Assembly (NCBI GenBank): GCA_002707155.1
Contig: PAME01000017.1
Coordinates: 1 to 52,251, forward strand
Source of the DNA: Crocinitomicaceae bacterium
Lineage (GTDB): Bacteria; Bacteroidota; Bacteroidia; Flavobacteriales_G; Salibacteraceae
Length of the DNA: 52,251 bases
Reading direction: 5' to 3'
Every line of letters starts with the position of its first letter. The stretch's first letter is position 1. Positions 18,363-27,138 of this stretch are shown here, piece by piece. The notes beneath the pieces are model-generated. The model ran no database searches. It saw only the letters and a list, made by a program, of their open reading frames with translations, and had not been told where the DNA came from. Both the position numbers and the translations under genes were made by a program.

Positions 18363-19283
18363 TTAAAGCAAGCTATTTGTTTTACTAACAGCAGCTGCAG
18401 ATTCAGCCAATTTAGCTTTTTCAGCTTCGTTCAAATTAATTTCAACAATTTTTTCTATTCCGTTTCTCCCTATGATAGCTGGCACTCCAATACAAATATC
18501 ATTTAGGTCATATTCGCCTTCTAAGAGGCAAGAACAAGGAAACATTTTTTGAGTGTCACAGCCAATTGCTTGTACCATTGCAGAAACAGCTGCACCAGGA
18601 GCGTACCAAGCTGAAGTGCCTAAAAGTTTAGTAAGGGTAGCTCCGCCAACTTTAGTTTCTTCTTTTACATAATTCATTTGTTCATCGCTTAAGAAATCGG
18701 AAACTGGGACACTATTTCTAGTTGCTAATCTTGTAAGTGGAATCATACCTGTATCGCTATGGCCACCTATTACCATTCCATCAACGTCAGAAGCAGGACA
18801 ACCTAAAGCTTCTGATAAACGATATTTGAATCTTGCTGAATCTAAGGCTCCACCCATTCCTATAATCCTATTTTTAGGTAGTCCAGTAGCTTGATGTGCT
18901 AAATAGGTCATTGTGTCCATTGGGTTAGAAACAACGATTATGATAACGTTAGGGGAGTGTTTTATTAAATTTTCTGCAACGGACTTTACAATTCCTGCAT
19001 TGGTAGAGATAAGCTCTTCTCTGGTCATACCTGGTTTTCTTGGTATTCCAGAAGTAATAACTGCTACGTCACTTCCAGCAGTTTTTGAGTAGTCGTTGGT
19101 TGTACCCGTAATTTTAGTATCAAAACTATTTAATGATGCAGTTTGCATTAAATCCATGGCTTTGCCTTCTGCAAACCCCTCTTTTATGTCAATTAAAACA
19201 ACTTCTGATGCAAAATCTTTAATTGCAATGTATTCTGCACAACTTGCTCCTACGGCACCTGCTCCAACTACTGTAACTTTCAT
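18363..19283 (-). CDS. mdh: Malate dehydrogenase
   Basis: This 306-residue NAD-dependent enzyme oxidises malate to oxaloacetate in the TCA cycle. The Rossmann motif VGAGAVGASCAEYIA is at 6-20, with an acidic residue (Asp32) after the second strand that favours NAD. The mobile-loop signature IPRKPGMTREE (Arg82, Arg88) marks malate rather than lactate specificity. The catalytic His175 lies in GGHSDTGM, and VSNPMDTMTYLA is conserved. The length is that of the LDH-like MDH group found in Bacteroidota and many other bacteria. A TAACTTTG box sits 26 bases before the ATG and faces away from the sigma-factor promoter. The gene is monocistronic, with its own terminator. Aconitase and lipoyl synthase from the same metabolic area lie 10-13 kb away. 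Confidence 0.98.
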   Translation of the reverse strand: MKVTVVGAGAVGASCAEYIAIKDFASEVVLIDIKEGFAEGKAMDLMQTASLNSFDTKITGTTNDYSKTAGSDVAVITSGIPRKPGMTREELISTNAGIVKSVAENLIKHSPNVIIIVVSNPMDTMTYLAHQATGLPKNRIIGMGGALDSARFKYRLSEALGCPASDVDGMVIGGHSDTGMIPLTRLATRNSVPVSDFLSDEQMNYVKEETKVGGATLTKLLGTSAWYAPGAAVSAMVQAIGCDTQKMFPCSCLLEGEYDLNDICIGVPAIIGRNGIEKIVEINLNEAEKAKLAESAAAVSKTNSLL

Positions 19284-19308
19284 GTCTTTTGATTTTCGAT
19301 TTGGCCTG

Positions 19309-19316
19309 CAAAGTTA
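19309..19316 (-). promoter_or_regulatory. -7 box TAACTTTG of mdh
   Basis: A perfect TAnnTTTG match on the minus strand, 25 bases before the mdh start. Confidence 0.55.
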
Positions 19317-19367
19317 GATAATCTAAGTGCTTTTATTGGATTTCAAAAGTTGAATAATATTAAAATA

Positions 19368-19399
19368 TTGCAACAACCTAATACATTTTGGTAAATTTG
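19368..19399 (+). promoter_or_regulatory. Probable promoter of the ECF sigma operon (TTG, 21-base spacer, TAAATTTG)
   Basis: TTG at 19368-19370 and TAAATTTG at 19392-19399 are separated by 21 bases, close to the 19-base consensus. The predicted leader is about 50 bases before the ATG at 19452. A promoter of the general type suggests basal expression by the housekeeping sigma factor. Confidence 0.5.
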
Positions 19400-19451
19400 A
19401 TGTCAGAGGCAACGATTAAAATAAATATGCGTCTACTAATATGAATTCCAT

Positions 19452-20039
19452 ATGGAACGATATATAAATGTGCAATTATCTAAAATCATTAAAGGCTGTA
19501 AAGATCGTGACCCTAGGTGTCAGAAAGAGCTTTACAATCGGTTTTTTGGAATAATGATGGCGGTTTGTTACCGCTATTGCAGTTGCAGGCAAGATGCCGA
19601 AGATATCGTTCAAGAAGGATTCATAAAGATCTTTGATAAAATTGATAGTTTCGATGATAATGGTTCGTTTGAGGGTTGGCTTAAGCGAGTTTTCGTGAAC
19701 ATGGCTCTAGATAAAATCCGAAAACAAAAAATGCAGTTTTTGAGTATCAATGAGAGGGATAACGAAGACTACCTTTTGGGAAGTACCGAGCAAGATGAAA
19801 AAGAAGAAAACCAACTTCTAATTTCTATTGGTCGAGAAAACCTAGTCAAAGCCATTCAAAATTTGACACCAATGTATCGCGCAGTGTTTAATCTTTATGT
19901 TATTGAAGGGTTTACTCACGCCGAGATTGCTGATATTTTGGAAGTTTCTGAAGGTACATCAAAATCGAATTTATTCAAAGCAAAAAAGAAATTGAGAAAA
20001 GACATAAAAGAATTATTGGAGGCTAAATATGCAAGCTAA
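19452..20039 (+). CDS. ECF-type RNA polymerase sigma-70 factor
   Basis: The 195-residue protein has sigma region 2 (RYCSCRQDAEDIVQEGFIKI, then GSFEGWLKRVFVNMALDKIR) and region 4 (TPMYRAVFNLYVIEGFTHAE followed by the helix-turn-helix EVSEGTSKSNLFKAKKKLRK). There is no region 1.1 or 3, as in extracytoplasmic-function factors. The gene overlaps the next one by 11 bases, which indicates translational coupling. The partner is a single-pass membrane protein that probably holds this factor inactive. Bacteroidota ECF factors of this sort commonly control envelope or surface-protein genes; the regulon here is unknown. Confidence 0.95.
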   Translation: MERYINVQLSKIIKGCKDRDPRCQKELYNRFFGIMMAVCYRYCSCRQDAEDIVQEGFIKIFDKIDSFDDNGSFEGWLKRVFVNMALDKIRKQKMQFLSINERDNEDYLLGSTEQDEKEENQLLISIGRENLVKAIQNLTPMYRAVFNLYVIEGFTHAEIADILEVSEGTSKSNLFKAKKKLRKDIKELLEAKYAS

Positions 20040-21222
20040 TAAAAATATAAATAATCTGTTTAATGGTTTCGAAAAGGAATTCGGAAAAGGGGATTGGAAT
20101 GGAATTGAATCTAGGGTTCTAGATAATAACAGAAAGTTTATTCAAAATAAATCTAAGTTTAAGATTGGCGTTTTTACTGGTTTAGCAGCTTGTTTAGCCT
20201 TGGGCTTAATTCATTTTAATACAAGTACTTTTAATAGTCCAAAGCAAGTTGAGAGAGCTGAGCAGAATACACCTAAGGTTTCTCCAGTCGTTGAAAATAA
20301 GCAGTTATCTGAAACTAATGAAAATGAACTGATAGCTGAAAAACCTAGCAAAATGGAGATAGATGTGCCGATTGAAAAGTCCGCAAAATCTTCAAATTCT
20401 TTTCAGTCTAAGAAGCTAGAGCCAGTTATACGAAAAGAATCGCAAGTTCCAGTAAATGAGACGGTAAGCCCTGATTTGCCAAAATTTGTCTTGCATAAAA
20501 CTACTTATTGTGTTGGGGAAAAGCCATCGTTTATATCCGATTACGCAGCCTCCCGAGACTTATCTGTAAAATGGAATAATGAAATAATGACTATTGAACA
20601 ATTTAAGCAAATGAAACTTTCAAGTGCTGGGACTATTGAACTTAAAGTACTGGAAAACGACAAGGTTATCCAAGAACATATAGTTGTCTGCCAATCGCCA
20701 GAGGTTGGTATTAACTACAAAAAGAACTACAACATCGATAATCCATATGTTCAATTTAATGCAATGAAAGTAGCTGAAAATACTAATTACGATTGGTATG
20801 TTGATGGTGAGCCGATTGCAACTGCAGATAAATTTGAGTACACTTTCGCATCTAAAGGGATTTACAAAATTAAAATGGTAGTCCGGTCCTCTTCTGGATG
20901 TATGGATTCTTCATTCAAAACAGTGCGAATTTTAAGGGGTTATAATTTAATGGCAACAACCGTTTATAATCCAGAAGTTGGAAAATGGCTGCCTCTTGGC
21001 CTTAAAAAAGAGGGGCTTGCTTTCAAGCTTAGAATAATTGATCAAGAAGGCCATACTATATTCACTTCCAACAATGCCAAAGATGAGTGGGATGGTTCAA
21101 TTTCAGAGAATAACCATGTGGTTAACGGCGATTTATTTTACTGGGTTGCTCAAGTTACGGATAGTAATGGTAAGATTAATGAATATGGAAATAGTCTGCT
21201 AATTAATTCAAAGTTGGAGTAG
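20029..21222 (+). CDS. Putative membrane anti-sigma-like protein with PKD-like and T9SS type B-like C-terminal region
   Basis: The protein has 397 residues. The first 44 residues are cytoplasmic and charged, with a GDWNGIESRVLDNN segment. A TM helix follows at about 45-62 (KIGVFTGLAACLALGLIHF), then a Lys/Glu/Ser/Pro-rich linker to about 140. A PKD-like segment is seen around 235-300 (NTNYDWYVDGEPI, KGIYKIKMVVRSSSGC). The last 95 residues (FKLRIIDQEGHTIFTSNN, DEWDGSISENN, NGDLFYWVAQVTDSNG) resemble the gliding-motility-associated or T9SS type B C-terminal domain, though its usual TPNGDG opening is degenerate. The 11-base overlap with the sigma gene argues for an anti-sigma role. That role is inferred; no zinc-binding anti-sigma motif is visible. 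Confidence 0.8.
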   Translation: MQANKNINNLFNGFEKEFGKGDWNGIESRVLDNNRKFIQNKSKFKIGVFTGLAACLALGLIHFNTSTFNSPKQVERAEQNTPKVSPVVENKQLSETNENELIAEKPSKMEIDVPIEKSAKSSNSFQSKKLEPVIRKESQVPVNETVSPDLPKFVLHKTTYCVGEKPSFISDYAASRDLSVKWNNEIMTIEQFKQMKLSSAGTIELKVLENDKVIQEHIVVCQSPEVGINYKKNYNIDNPYVQFNAMKVAENTNYDWYVDGEPIATADKFEYTFASKGIYKIKMVVRSSSGCMDSSFKTVRILRGYNLMATTVYNPEVGKWLPLGLKKEGLAFKLRIIDQEGHTIFTSNNAKDEWDGSISENNHVVNGDLFYWVAQVTDSNGKINEYGNSLLINSKLE

Positions 21223-21891
21223 TTTTCGGAAAACATTCCAAAGTTGCTCATCAGGAACCGGAGCTTCGAAAGACACTACTTCTTTTTTAATTGGATGAAT
21301 AAATTCAATTTTTCTAGCGTGTAAGTGAATAGAACCGTCCTTGTTACTTCGATCCGAACCATATTTCAAATCTCCTTTTATGGGACTTCCAATTGCTGAA
21401 AGTTGCAATCTTATTTGATGATGCCTGCCAGTGTTAGGAGTTACTTCAAGTAATTGAAAACGATCTGATGAACAAATTAGTTTGTAATGTAGGTCAGCGA
21501 ATTTTGCTCCATTTTTATCGTTTTTCTCAACAAAAGACTTGTTCTTTTCTCCTGACTTTTTCAGGTAATTGACCAGCACAGTATCGTCTTCTTTTGGTTT
21601 ATTTTTAACAACCGCCCAATATGTTTTTTGAACTTCCCTCGACCTGAAAATAGCGTTCATTCTGCTTAAAGCCTTGCTTGTCTTTGCAAAAACTACGACA
21701 CCACTTGTTGGGCGGTCTAGTCTGTGCGGCAAACCCACAAAAACATTTCCCGGTTTATTGTAACGCTGCTTTAAGTAATGCCTAACCTTTTCTAGTAAAG
21801 GTACATCGCCAGTGATATCTCCTTGAACAAGCTCAGTTGCTTTTTTATTAACGATAATCAGATGGTTATCCTCATAAATGATAGCAATCAT
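21208..21891 (-). CDS. RluA-family RNA pseudouridine synthase
   Basis: The 227-residue protein converts uridine to pseudouridine in rRNA or tRNA. The catalytic motif GLPHRLDRPTSGVVVFAKTS carries Asp59. Later conserved segments are KTYWAVV, LLEVTPNTGRHHQIRLQLS and GSPIKGDLKYG, ending with HLHARKIEFIHP. There is no N-terminal S4 domain, so it belongs to the short RluA/TruC-like group. The exact target nucleotide cannot be assigned. Its start shares one base with the panB stop (TAATG arrangement), so the two are cotranscribed and coupled. Its 3' end overlaps the converging anti-sigma-like gene by 15 bases. Confidence 0.94.
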   Translation of the reverse strand: MIAIIYEDNHLIIVNKKATELVQGDITGDVPLLEKVRHYLKQRYNKPGNVFVGLPHRLDRPTSGVVVFAKTSKALSRMNAIFRSREVQKTYWAVVKNKPKEDDTVLVNYLKKSGEKNKSFVEKNDKNGAKFADLHYKLICSSDRFQLLEVTPNTGRHHQIRLQLSAIGSPIKGDLKYGSDRSNKDGSIHLHARKIEFIHPIKKEVVSFEAPVPDEQLWNVFRKLLQL

Positions 21892-22724
21892 TAGTATTGC
21901 TCATTTTTATTTGGAAAGTCTAAGCTTTTAACATCCTCAATATAGGCTGAAACTCCACTTTTTATTTGGTCAGCAAGATTTCCATATCTTCTTAGGAATC
22001 TAGGAGAAAACTCCTGTGTAATACCTAACATATCATGAAGAACAAGTACCTGACCATCGACGTCACCTCCAGCGCCAATTCCTATTACAGGAATACGAAC
22101 CGTTTTTGCTACTTTTTCCGCTAAAGTAGCTGGTATTTTTTCCAAGACAATTGCAAAACAGCCCGCTTCCTCTAATTTAATGGCATCTGAAATTAACTTG
22201 TCAGCTTCTTCTGATTCCTTAGCCCTCACAACGTAAGTTCCATATTTATAAATACTTTGAGGCATTAGTCCAAGATGACCCATTACAGGAATTCCTGCAG
22301 AAACGATCCTAAGAACGGACTCGATAATTTCGCTACCACCTTCCATTTTCACGGCGTGCGCTCCCGATTCTTTCATAATTCGTATAGAAGAATTTAGAGC
22401 CTCTTTGCTGTTTCCTTGATAGGTACCAAAAGGCAAATCCACTACCACCAAGGAGCTTTGGATACCTCTAATTACCGATGCAGCATGATAAATCATTTGG
22501 TCAAGAGTAATAGGCAGGGTAGTTTCGTGTCCCGCCATAACATTCGACGCGGAATCACCCACTAGAATTACATCAATTCCAGCCTGGTCTATCAAGCGTG
22601 CCATGGAAAAATCATATGCTGTAAGCATAGCAATTTTTTCACCTTTTTCTTTCATTTCAAGAAGCACATGTGTTGTTACTTTTTTTGCCTTGGAACTAAC
22701 TGTTTTATTTGTTTGAGTACTCAT
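21891..22724 (-). CDS. panB: 3-methyl-2-oxobutanoate hydroxymethyltransferase
   Basis: This 277-residue enzyme transfers a hydroxymethyl group from methylenetetrahydrofolate to ketoisovalerate, making ketopantoate, the first committed step of pantothenate and CoA synthesis. The magnesium and substrate motifs are all present: [63 protein letters not shown], the catalytic-acid segment VLEKIPA and [20 protein letters not shown]. It has a Ser/Thr/Lys-rich N-terminal extension of about 15 residues. No panC or panD lies nearby. It is followed by the pseudouridine synthase with a one-base overlap. Confidence 0.98.
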   Translation of the reverse strand: MSTQTNKTVSSKAKKVTTHVLLEMKEKGEKIAMLTAYDFSMARLIDQAGIDVILVGDSASNVMAGHETTLPITLDQMIYHAASVIRGIQSSLVVVDLPFGTYQGNSKEALNSSIRIMKESGAHAVKMEGGSEIIESVLRIVSAGIPVMGHLGLMPQSIYKYGTYVVRAKESEEADKLISDAIKLEEAGCFAIVLEKIPATLAEKVAKTVRIPVIGIGAGGDVDGQVLVLHDMLGITQEFSPRFLRRYGNLADQIKSGVSAYIEDVKSLDFPNKNEQY

Positions 22725-22793
22725 ATCTTTTTACCATTTATAGGTACATATTGTCCATTTATAAAATCCTGTATTAAAGGCAAGTCAAATTAC

Positions 22794-22801
22794 TAACTTT
22801 G
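22794..22801 (+). promoter_or_regulatory. -7 box TAACTTTG of the DUF4249-like lipoprotein
   Basis: A perfect TAnnTTTG match followed by CCGCC, 46 bases before the ATG at 22848. Confidence 0.55.
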
Positions 22802-22847
22802 CCGCCTTGAAATTATTGTGCAAATATAATTTACTATAAACTCCTAA

Positions 22848-23996
22848 ATGAATACGAAAATTTTCAAATCGGTTTTAAAAAAAGCATTAATAGCAATAAT
22901 GTTTCTAGCCTCTTTTTCAGCATGTAAAAATGAATTAAAGGTGAATGCTGATGGCGAAGCTCAGGCTATTATTTATGGTGTTTTAGATCCTTATGATTCT
23001 GTTCAGGTTTTTAGAGTTACTAAATCCTTCTCTGGCGAAGGTGACCCGCAATCATATGCTAAAAATCCTGACTCAAATTATTTTAATGAAGTCGATTTAG
23101 TGCTTGTTGAGTCTCTGTTTGGTAATGAAGTGCGCCGGATGAATTTGATAAAAACAGAAATCACCAACAAGGATGCTGGCGAGTTTTTTGGTCCAAATCA
23201 AATTATTTACAATGCTTATCCTTCAAAAAAACCTGGTGAACCGATGTATCTTAATCCAGAGGCGGATTTTAGATTAGAAGGAACGGTTGATGGAAAAAGT
23301 GTGGGAGGTTCTTTTAGTATTGTAAAAGAGAACCCCGCAATTCCGTTTTTCTTTTATTCTAGTAATAAATTTCAGCGTTTTTGGGGGCGATCACTAACCT
23401 TAATTAATGGTTCTAAAGTTAATGACCTGACGTTTGATTTAACTTTTCCAAGAGGAACTAAGGTAGGAGGTATAAAGCTGTTATTTACTTACGAAGAGTT
23501 TTATGAAGGGGAAACCGAAGCAGTTGTAAAGGTGTTAGAGTTTGAGTTGGGGGAGAAAATATTCGATAACGCCCAAGATCCAAAACCAACTGAAATAAAA
23601 TTTACTGGTAGAAGTTTTTATGAAAGAATAGCGGCAATAATTCCTGACGCTGCGGAAACACCAAATTTGCTATACCGTAAGGCAGGGCCAGTTGACTTTA
23701 AAATGATTGCGGTTTCAGAAGATTTATTCTATTACCGACAAGTTAAGAATTCAAGTGAAGGAATAGCTCAAGATAGACCTGAATATACTAATGTTGAAAA
23801 TGGTTTTGGAGTGCTAGCCGGAAGGCAAATAGTTACGATGAATCAACAATTGGTCGCGCATGGAAACCCTGCAACTGAAGTTCTTTTGAGTAAGTTTTCA
23901 GATGATGAATTAGCAACCGGGGTTATTTTAGGTTTAACTGGTGCAAAAGGTTTTTGCTCAGACCCCTCACACAACTTAGGTTCTTCGTGTAGGTAA
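22848..23996 (+). CDS. DUF4249-like outer-membrane lipoprotein
   Basis: The 382-residue protein begins with a lipoprotein signal, lipidated at Cys26 (ASFSAC). The domain after it resembles the DUF4249 pattern of Bacteroidota lipoproteins: an opening strand with AIIYGVLDPYDSVQVFRVTK, a middle beta-rich region, and an end with YTNVENGFGVLAG that matches the typical N-x-x-NG-x-G-x-F/L-x-G ending. Such proteins often accompany TonB-dependent receptors, but here there is no adjacent receptor. The function is unknown. It is probably transcribed alone from the box at 22794 and is followed by dnaK after 139 bases. The DUF assignment is by eye and moderate. Confidence 0.75.
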   Translation: MNTKIFKSVLKKALIAIMFLASFSACKNELKVNADGEAQAIIYGVLDPYDSVQVFRVTKSFSGEGDPQSYAKNPDSNYFNEVDLVLVESLFGNEVRRMNLIKTEITNKDAGEFFGPNQIIYNAYPSKKPGEPMYLNPEADFRLEGTVDGKSVGGSFSIVKENPAIPFFFYSSNKFQRFWGRSLTLINGSKVNDLTFDLTFPRGTKVGGIKLLFTYEEFYEGETEAVVKVLEFELGEKIFDNAQDPKPTEIKFTGRSFYERIAAIIPDAAETPNLLYRKAGPVDFKMIAVSEDLFYYRQVKNSSEGIAQDRPEYTNVENGFGVLAGRQIVTMNQQLVAHGNPATEVLLSKFSDDELATGVILGLTGAKGFCSDPSHNLGSSCR

Positions 23997-23997
23997 C

Positions 23998-24102
23998 TGA
24001 CAAGCTGTCACCAAATTTATCAGTATTTCCGTTTTTTAGAAGCTTTGTCAGCTAGATTTCGAAGAAATTCTATTGGCATACTGCTTGACTATTGACAGTC
24101 AA
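23998..24102 (+). promoter_or_regulatory. Palindrome cluster upstream of dnaK, possible heat-shock operator
   Basis: TGACA-AGC-TGTCA occupies 23998-24010, a TTTGTCAGC half-site lies near 24045-24053, and TTGAC-A-GTCAA occupies 24092-24102. None matches CIRCE. No good TAnnTTTG box is seen before dnaK, so this region may use a different promoter or regulator. Confidence 0.35.
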
Positions 24103-24135
24103 ACAAGATTATAAAACGAATTACAAAATAAAGTC

Positions 24136-26031
24136 ATGGGAAAAATTATTGGAATTGATTTAGGAACTACCAACTCGTGCGTTGCCGTAATGGAAGGTAA
24201 CGAGCCTGTGGTAATCCCAAATAGTGAAGGAAAAAGAACAACCCCTTCAATTGTTGCATTTATTGAAGGCGGTGAAAGAAAAGTAGGCGACCCTGCAAAA
24301 CGTCAAGCGATTACAAACCCAACAAAAACGGTTAATTCAATTAAACGTTTTATGGGGCATACTTACGATGAGATTGCGAGTGAAATAAAAAGGGCATCCT
24401 ACAAAATTGAAAAAGATGGTGTTTTGCCAAAAGTGAAAATAGACGATCGTCTTTTTACTCCTCAAGAGATTTCAGCGATGATTCTTCAGAAAATGAAGAA
24501 AACGGCTGAAGATTATCTTGGGCACGAAGTAACTGAAGCAGTTATTACTGTTCCAGCTTATTTTAATGATAGTCAAAGACAAGCTACTAAAGAAGCTGGC
24601 GAGATTGCAGGTCTAAAAGTTAAAAGAATTATTAATGAGCCTACAGCGGCTTCATTGGCTTATGGTCTTGATAAAAAGGGTCAGGATATAAAAATTGCAG
24701 TTTTTGATTGTGGTGGAGGTACGCATGATGTCTCTATTCTTGAATTGGGTGATGGTGTTTTTGAAGTTAAATCTACGGATGGAGATACTCACCTTGGTGG
24801 TGATGATTTTGACCATGTTATTATTGATTGGTTAGTAGGTGAATTTAAGGAAGAAAATGGTTTGGATTTGTCACAAGATCCAATGGCATTGCAACGTTTG
24901 AAAGAAGCTGCTGAAAAAGCTAAAATTGAATTATCTTCTACCACCTCAACGGAAATTAACTTACCTTATATAATGCCTGTTGATGGAGTGCCAAAACACT
25001 TAGTAAGAACCTTATCTAGGTCAAAATTTGAGCAATTAGCAGATGAATTAATCAAAAGAACTATTGAGCCATGCAGATCTGCATTGAAAAATGCTGATAT
25101 GACCGCTTCAGATATTGATGAGGTTATTTTGGTAGGTGGTTCTACTCGAATTCCTGCAGTTCAAGATGCGGTAAAGGCATTTTTTGGAAAAGAGCCAAGT
25201 AAAGGTGTTAACCCAGATGAAGTTGTTGCGTTAGGTGCAGCTATTCAAGGTGGTGTTCTCACTGGAGAAGTAAAAGACGTTCTTTTATTAGATGTAACTC
25301 CACTTTCTTTAGGTATTGAAACTATGGGAGGTGTTAGTACTCGCTTAATTGAATCGAATACTACTATTCCTACTAAAAAGTCTGAGACATTTTCAACCGC
25401 TTCGGATAATCAACCATCGGTTGAAATACATGTTTTGCAAGGCGAGCGCCCAATGGCAAAAGATAACAGAACAATTGGAAGATTTCACCTTTCAGATATA
25501 CCACCAGCGCCAAGAGGCACGCCTCAAATTGAAGTTACTTTCGATATTGATGCTAATGGTATTTTAAATGTTTCTGCAAAAGATAAGGCTACAGGAAAAG
25601 AGCAATCAATTAGAATTGAAGCTTCAAGTGGTTTGTCTGACGCTGAAATTGATAAAATGAAGAAAGAGGCTGAAGCTAACGCTGAAGATGATAACAAAGC
25701 GAAAGAGAAAATTGACAAGCTAAATGCTGCAGACAATCTGATTTTCCAAACCGAAAAGCAATTGAAAGAGTTCGGAGATAAAATACCTGCAGAAAAGAAA
25801 GAGCCTATAGAAACTGCTTTAAATGAGCTGAAAGAAGTTCACAAATCAGAAAACATTGAAGGTATTGATGCTGCAATGGAAAAGCTCAATACTGCCTTTC
25901 AAGCGGCCTCTGAAGAAATGTATGCTGCCCAAGGAGCGGAAGGTCAACAAGGCCCTAATGCTAGTCAAGGTAGTGATGAAGCAAAGGCCGATGATGAGGT
26001 TACGGATGTTGATTTCGAAGAAGTAAAATAA
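24136..26031 (+). CDS. dnaK: Molecular chaperone DnaK (Hsp70)
   Basis: This 631-residue ATP-dependent cytosolic chaperone works with DnaJ and GrpE. The nucleotide-binding domain begins [20 protein letters not shown] and includes [36 protein letters not shown] and [11 protein letters not shown]. The phosphate-2 loop reads [13 protein letters not shown], with Cys and His where E. coli has Leu and Phe; the His is common in flavobacterial DnaK. The linker [19 protein letters not shown] leads into the substrate domain and a lid. The C-terminus ends [10 protein letters not shown], the usual DnaK tail. No grpE or dnaJ is adjacent, and a strong terminator follows, so the gene is monocistronic. Confidence 0.99.
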   Translation: MGKIIGIDLGTTNSCVAVMEGNEPVVIPNSEGKRTTPSIVAFIEGGERKVGDPAKRQAITNPTKTVNSIKRFMGHTYDEIASEIKRASYKIEKDGVLPKVKIDDRLFTPQEISAMILQKMKKTAEDYLGHEVTEAVITVPAYFNDSQRQATKEAGEIAGLKVKRIINEPTAASLAYGLDKKGQDIKIAVFDCGGGTHDVSILELGDGVFEVKSTDGDTHLGGDDFDHVIIDWLVGEFKEENGLDLSQDPMALQRLKEAAEKAKIELSSTTSTEINLPYIMPVDGVPKHLVRTLSRSKFEQLADELIKRTIEPCRSALKNADMTASDIDEVILVGGSTRIPAVQDAVKAFFGKEPSKGVNPDEVVALGAAIQGGVLTGEVKDVLLLDVTPLSLGIETMGGVSTRLIESNTTIPTKKSETFSTASDNQPSVEIHVLQGERPMAKDNRTIGRFHLSDIPPAPRGTPQIEVTFDIDANGILNVSAKDKATGKEQSIRIEASSGLSDAEIDKMKKEAEANAEDDNKAKEKIDKLNAADNLIFQTEKQLKEFGDKIPAEKKEPIETALNELKEVHKSENIEGIDAAMEKLNTAFQAASEEMYAAQGAEGQQGPNASQGSDEAKADDEVTDVDFEEVK

Positions 26032-26054
26032 ACGTAGCAACATATTATGATTTT

Positions 26055-26085
26055 AAAAGAGCCGGTTATTCCGGCTCTTTTTATT
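26055..26085 (+). terminator. Rho-independent terminator of dnaK
   Basis: A perfect 11-base stem, AAAAGAGCCGG (26055-26065) with CCGGCTCTTTT (26071-26081), has a TTATT loop and runs into further T residues. Confidence 0.92.
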
Positions 26086-26091
26086 TCAATT

Positions 26092-26099
26092 TACTTTTG
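26092..26099 (+). promoter_or_regulatory. -7 box TACTTTTG of the DUF4421 gene
   Basis: A perfect TAnnTTTG match right after the dnaK terminator, 19 bases before the ATG at 26119. Confidence 0.55.
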
Positions 26100-26118
26100 C
26101 AAGTAGTATCAAGACAAG

Positions 26119-27138
26119 ATGAGGTTCGTTTTAATTGTTTGTGCGATAGGGATTCACTTATCTGGATTCTCAGGTCTAGATGATGCTGATTCGTTATTTA
26201 GAAAAAAGTATATTCAAGACCCGGCATATATTGATGACCTAACGGGTAAAATTTCTTTTAAGCTTTATACACTTAATCGAACCAACAGTTTTACGATTTC
26301 TGATGTTGGAAATAACTTTGAATCAAGGTATGAACCAAATGTCGGTTCTGACCTAGGATTGGGAGTATTGTATAAGTGGCTAAAGTTTGGCGTTTCATTT
26401 GCTCGACTTGGAAGAAATAGCCCCGAATCAACTCATGGCAAAACAACTCGACTTGACCTTCAAGGACATATTTTTACTAAGAAAGTGGGCGCTGATTTGA
26501 GCTTTCGGTTTTATCGTGGGTTTTATTTATCAAATCCGTCTAGCTTTAATAAGGATTGGAAGTCAGGTGATAAATATCCACAAAGATCAGACCTTAGAAC
26601 CGTTAGTATAGGGGCAAGTGCTTATTATGTTTTTAATCACGAAAAATTTTCTCTGCAATCTGTTTATGTGCAATCTGAATGGCAAAAAAAGAGTGCGGGG
26701 TCTTTTTTTCTCGGAAGCTCCATAAATACTTTTGCTATTCTTGCCGATTCTGCGATTTCACCAGAAAATTTTTCTAATCCTTCAAATCAGTCTAAGTTTT
26801 TTGAAGAGGCTAGAATGAGAAGTATTGCTCCGTTATTTGGATATTCATACACTCTAGTGTTAAGTGACCACGTGTTCACAAACCTCACTGTATCGCCAGG
26901 GTTTGCTCTTGCAAATACAAGGCTGAAAGAGGCAGATGGTTTTTTAGTTTATAAAAAGACGAATATTATTCCAAGGTTTGGGTTTCGATTTGGGCTAGGT
27001 TATAATGGCCCAAAGTTCTTTGGAGGTTTCTCTGCAGAGTATAATTATCAGGAATTCAAATTCAACCAAGGCGAAGGCAGGTTTGGGCATACTAGAGGTC
27101 AAGCAAGGGTTTATATTGGATATCGTTTCAATTGGTAA
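26119..27138 (+). CDS. DUF4421-like outer-membrane beta-barrel protein
   Basis: The 339-residue protein has an N-terminal hydrophobic signal (MRFVLIVCAIGIHLSGFSG). The pattern fits the DUF4421 barrel family: the RYEPNVGSDLGLGVLYKW opening, YRGFYLSN, the PQRSDLRTVSIGASAYYVFN segment, then SEWQKKSAGSFFLGSSI and a C-terminal strand ending YIGYRFNW. It is probably an outer-membrane protein; its function is not known. It has its own -7 box. Its stop codon directly abuts the stop of the converging permease gene with no base between. Confidence 0.82.
   Translation: MRFVLIVCAIGIHLSGFSGLDDADSLFRKKYIQDPAYIDDLTGKISFKLYTLNRTNSFTISDVGNNFESRYEPNVGSDLGLGVLYKWLKFGVSFARLGRNSPESTHGKTTRLDLQGHIFTKKVGADLSFRFYRGFYLSNPSSFNKDWKSGDKYPQRSDLRTVSIGASAYYVFNHEKFSLQSVYVQSEWQKKSAGSFFLGSSINTFAILADSAISPENFSNPSNQSKFFEEARMRSIAPLFGYSYTLVLSDHVFTNLTVSPGFALANTRLKEADGFLVYKKTNIIPRFGFRFGLGYNGPKFFGGFSAEYNYQEFKFNQGEGRFGHTRGQARVYIGYRFNW

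Noticed and set aside
24000..24135. CIRCE (HrcA) operator before dnaK
   Set aside because: No TTAGCACTC-N9-GAGTGCTAA-like sequence is present; the palindromes seen are of a different type.
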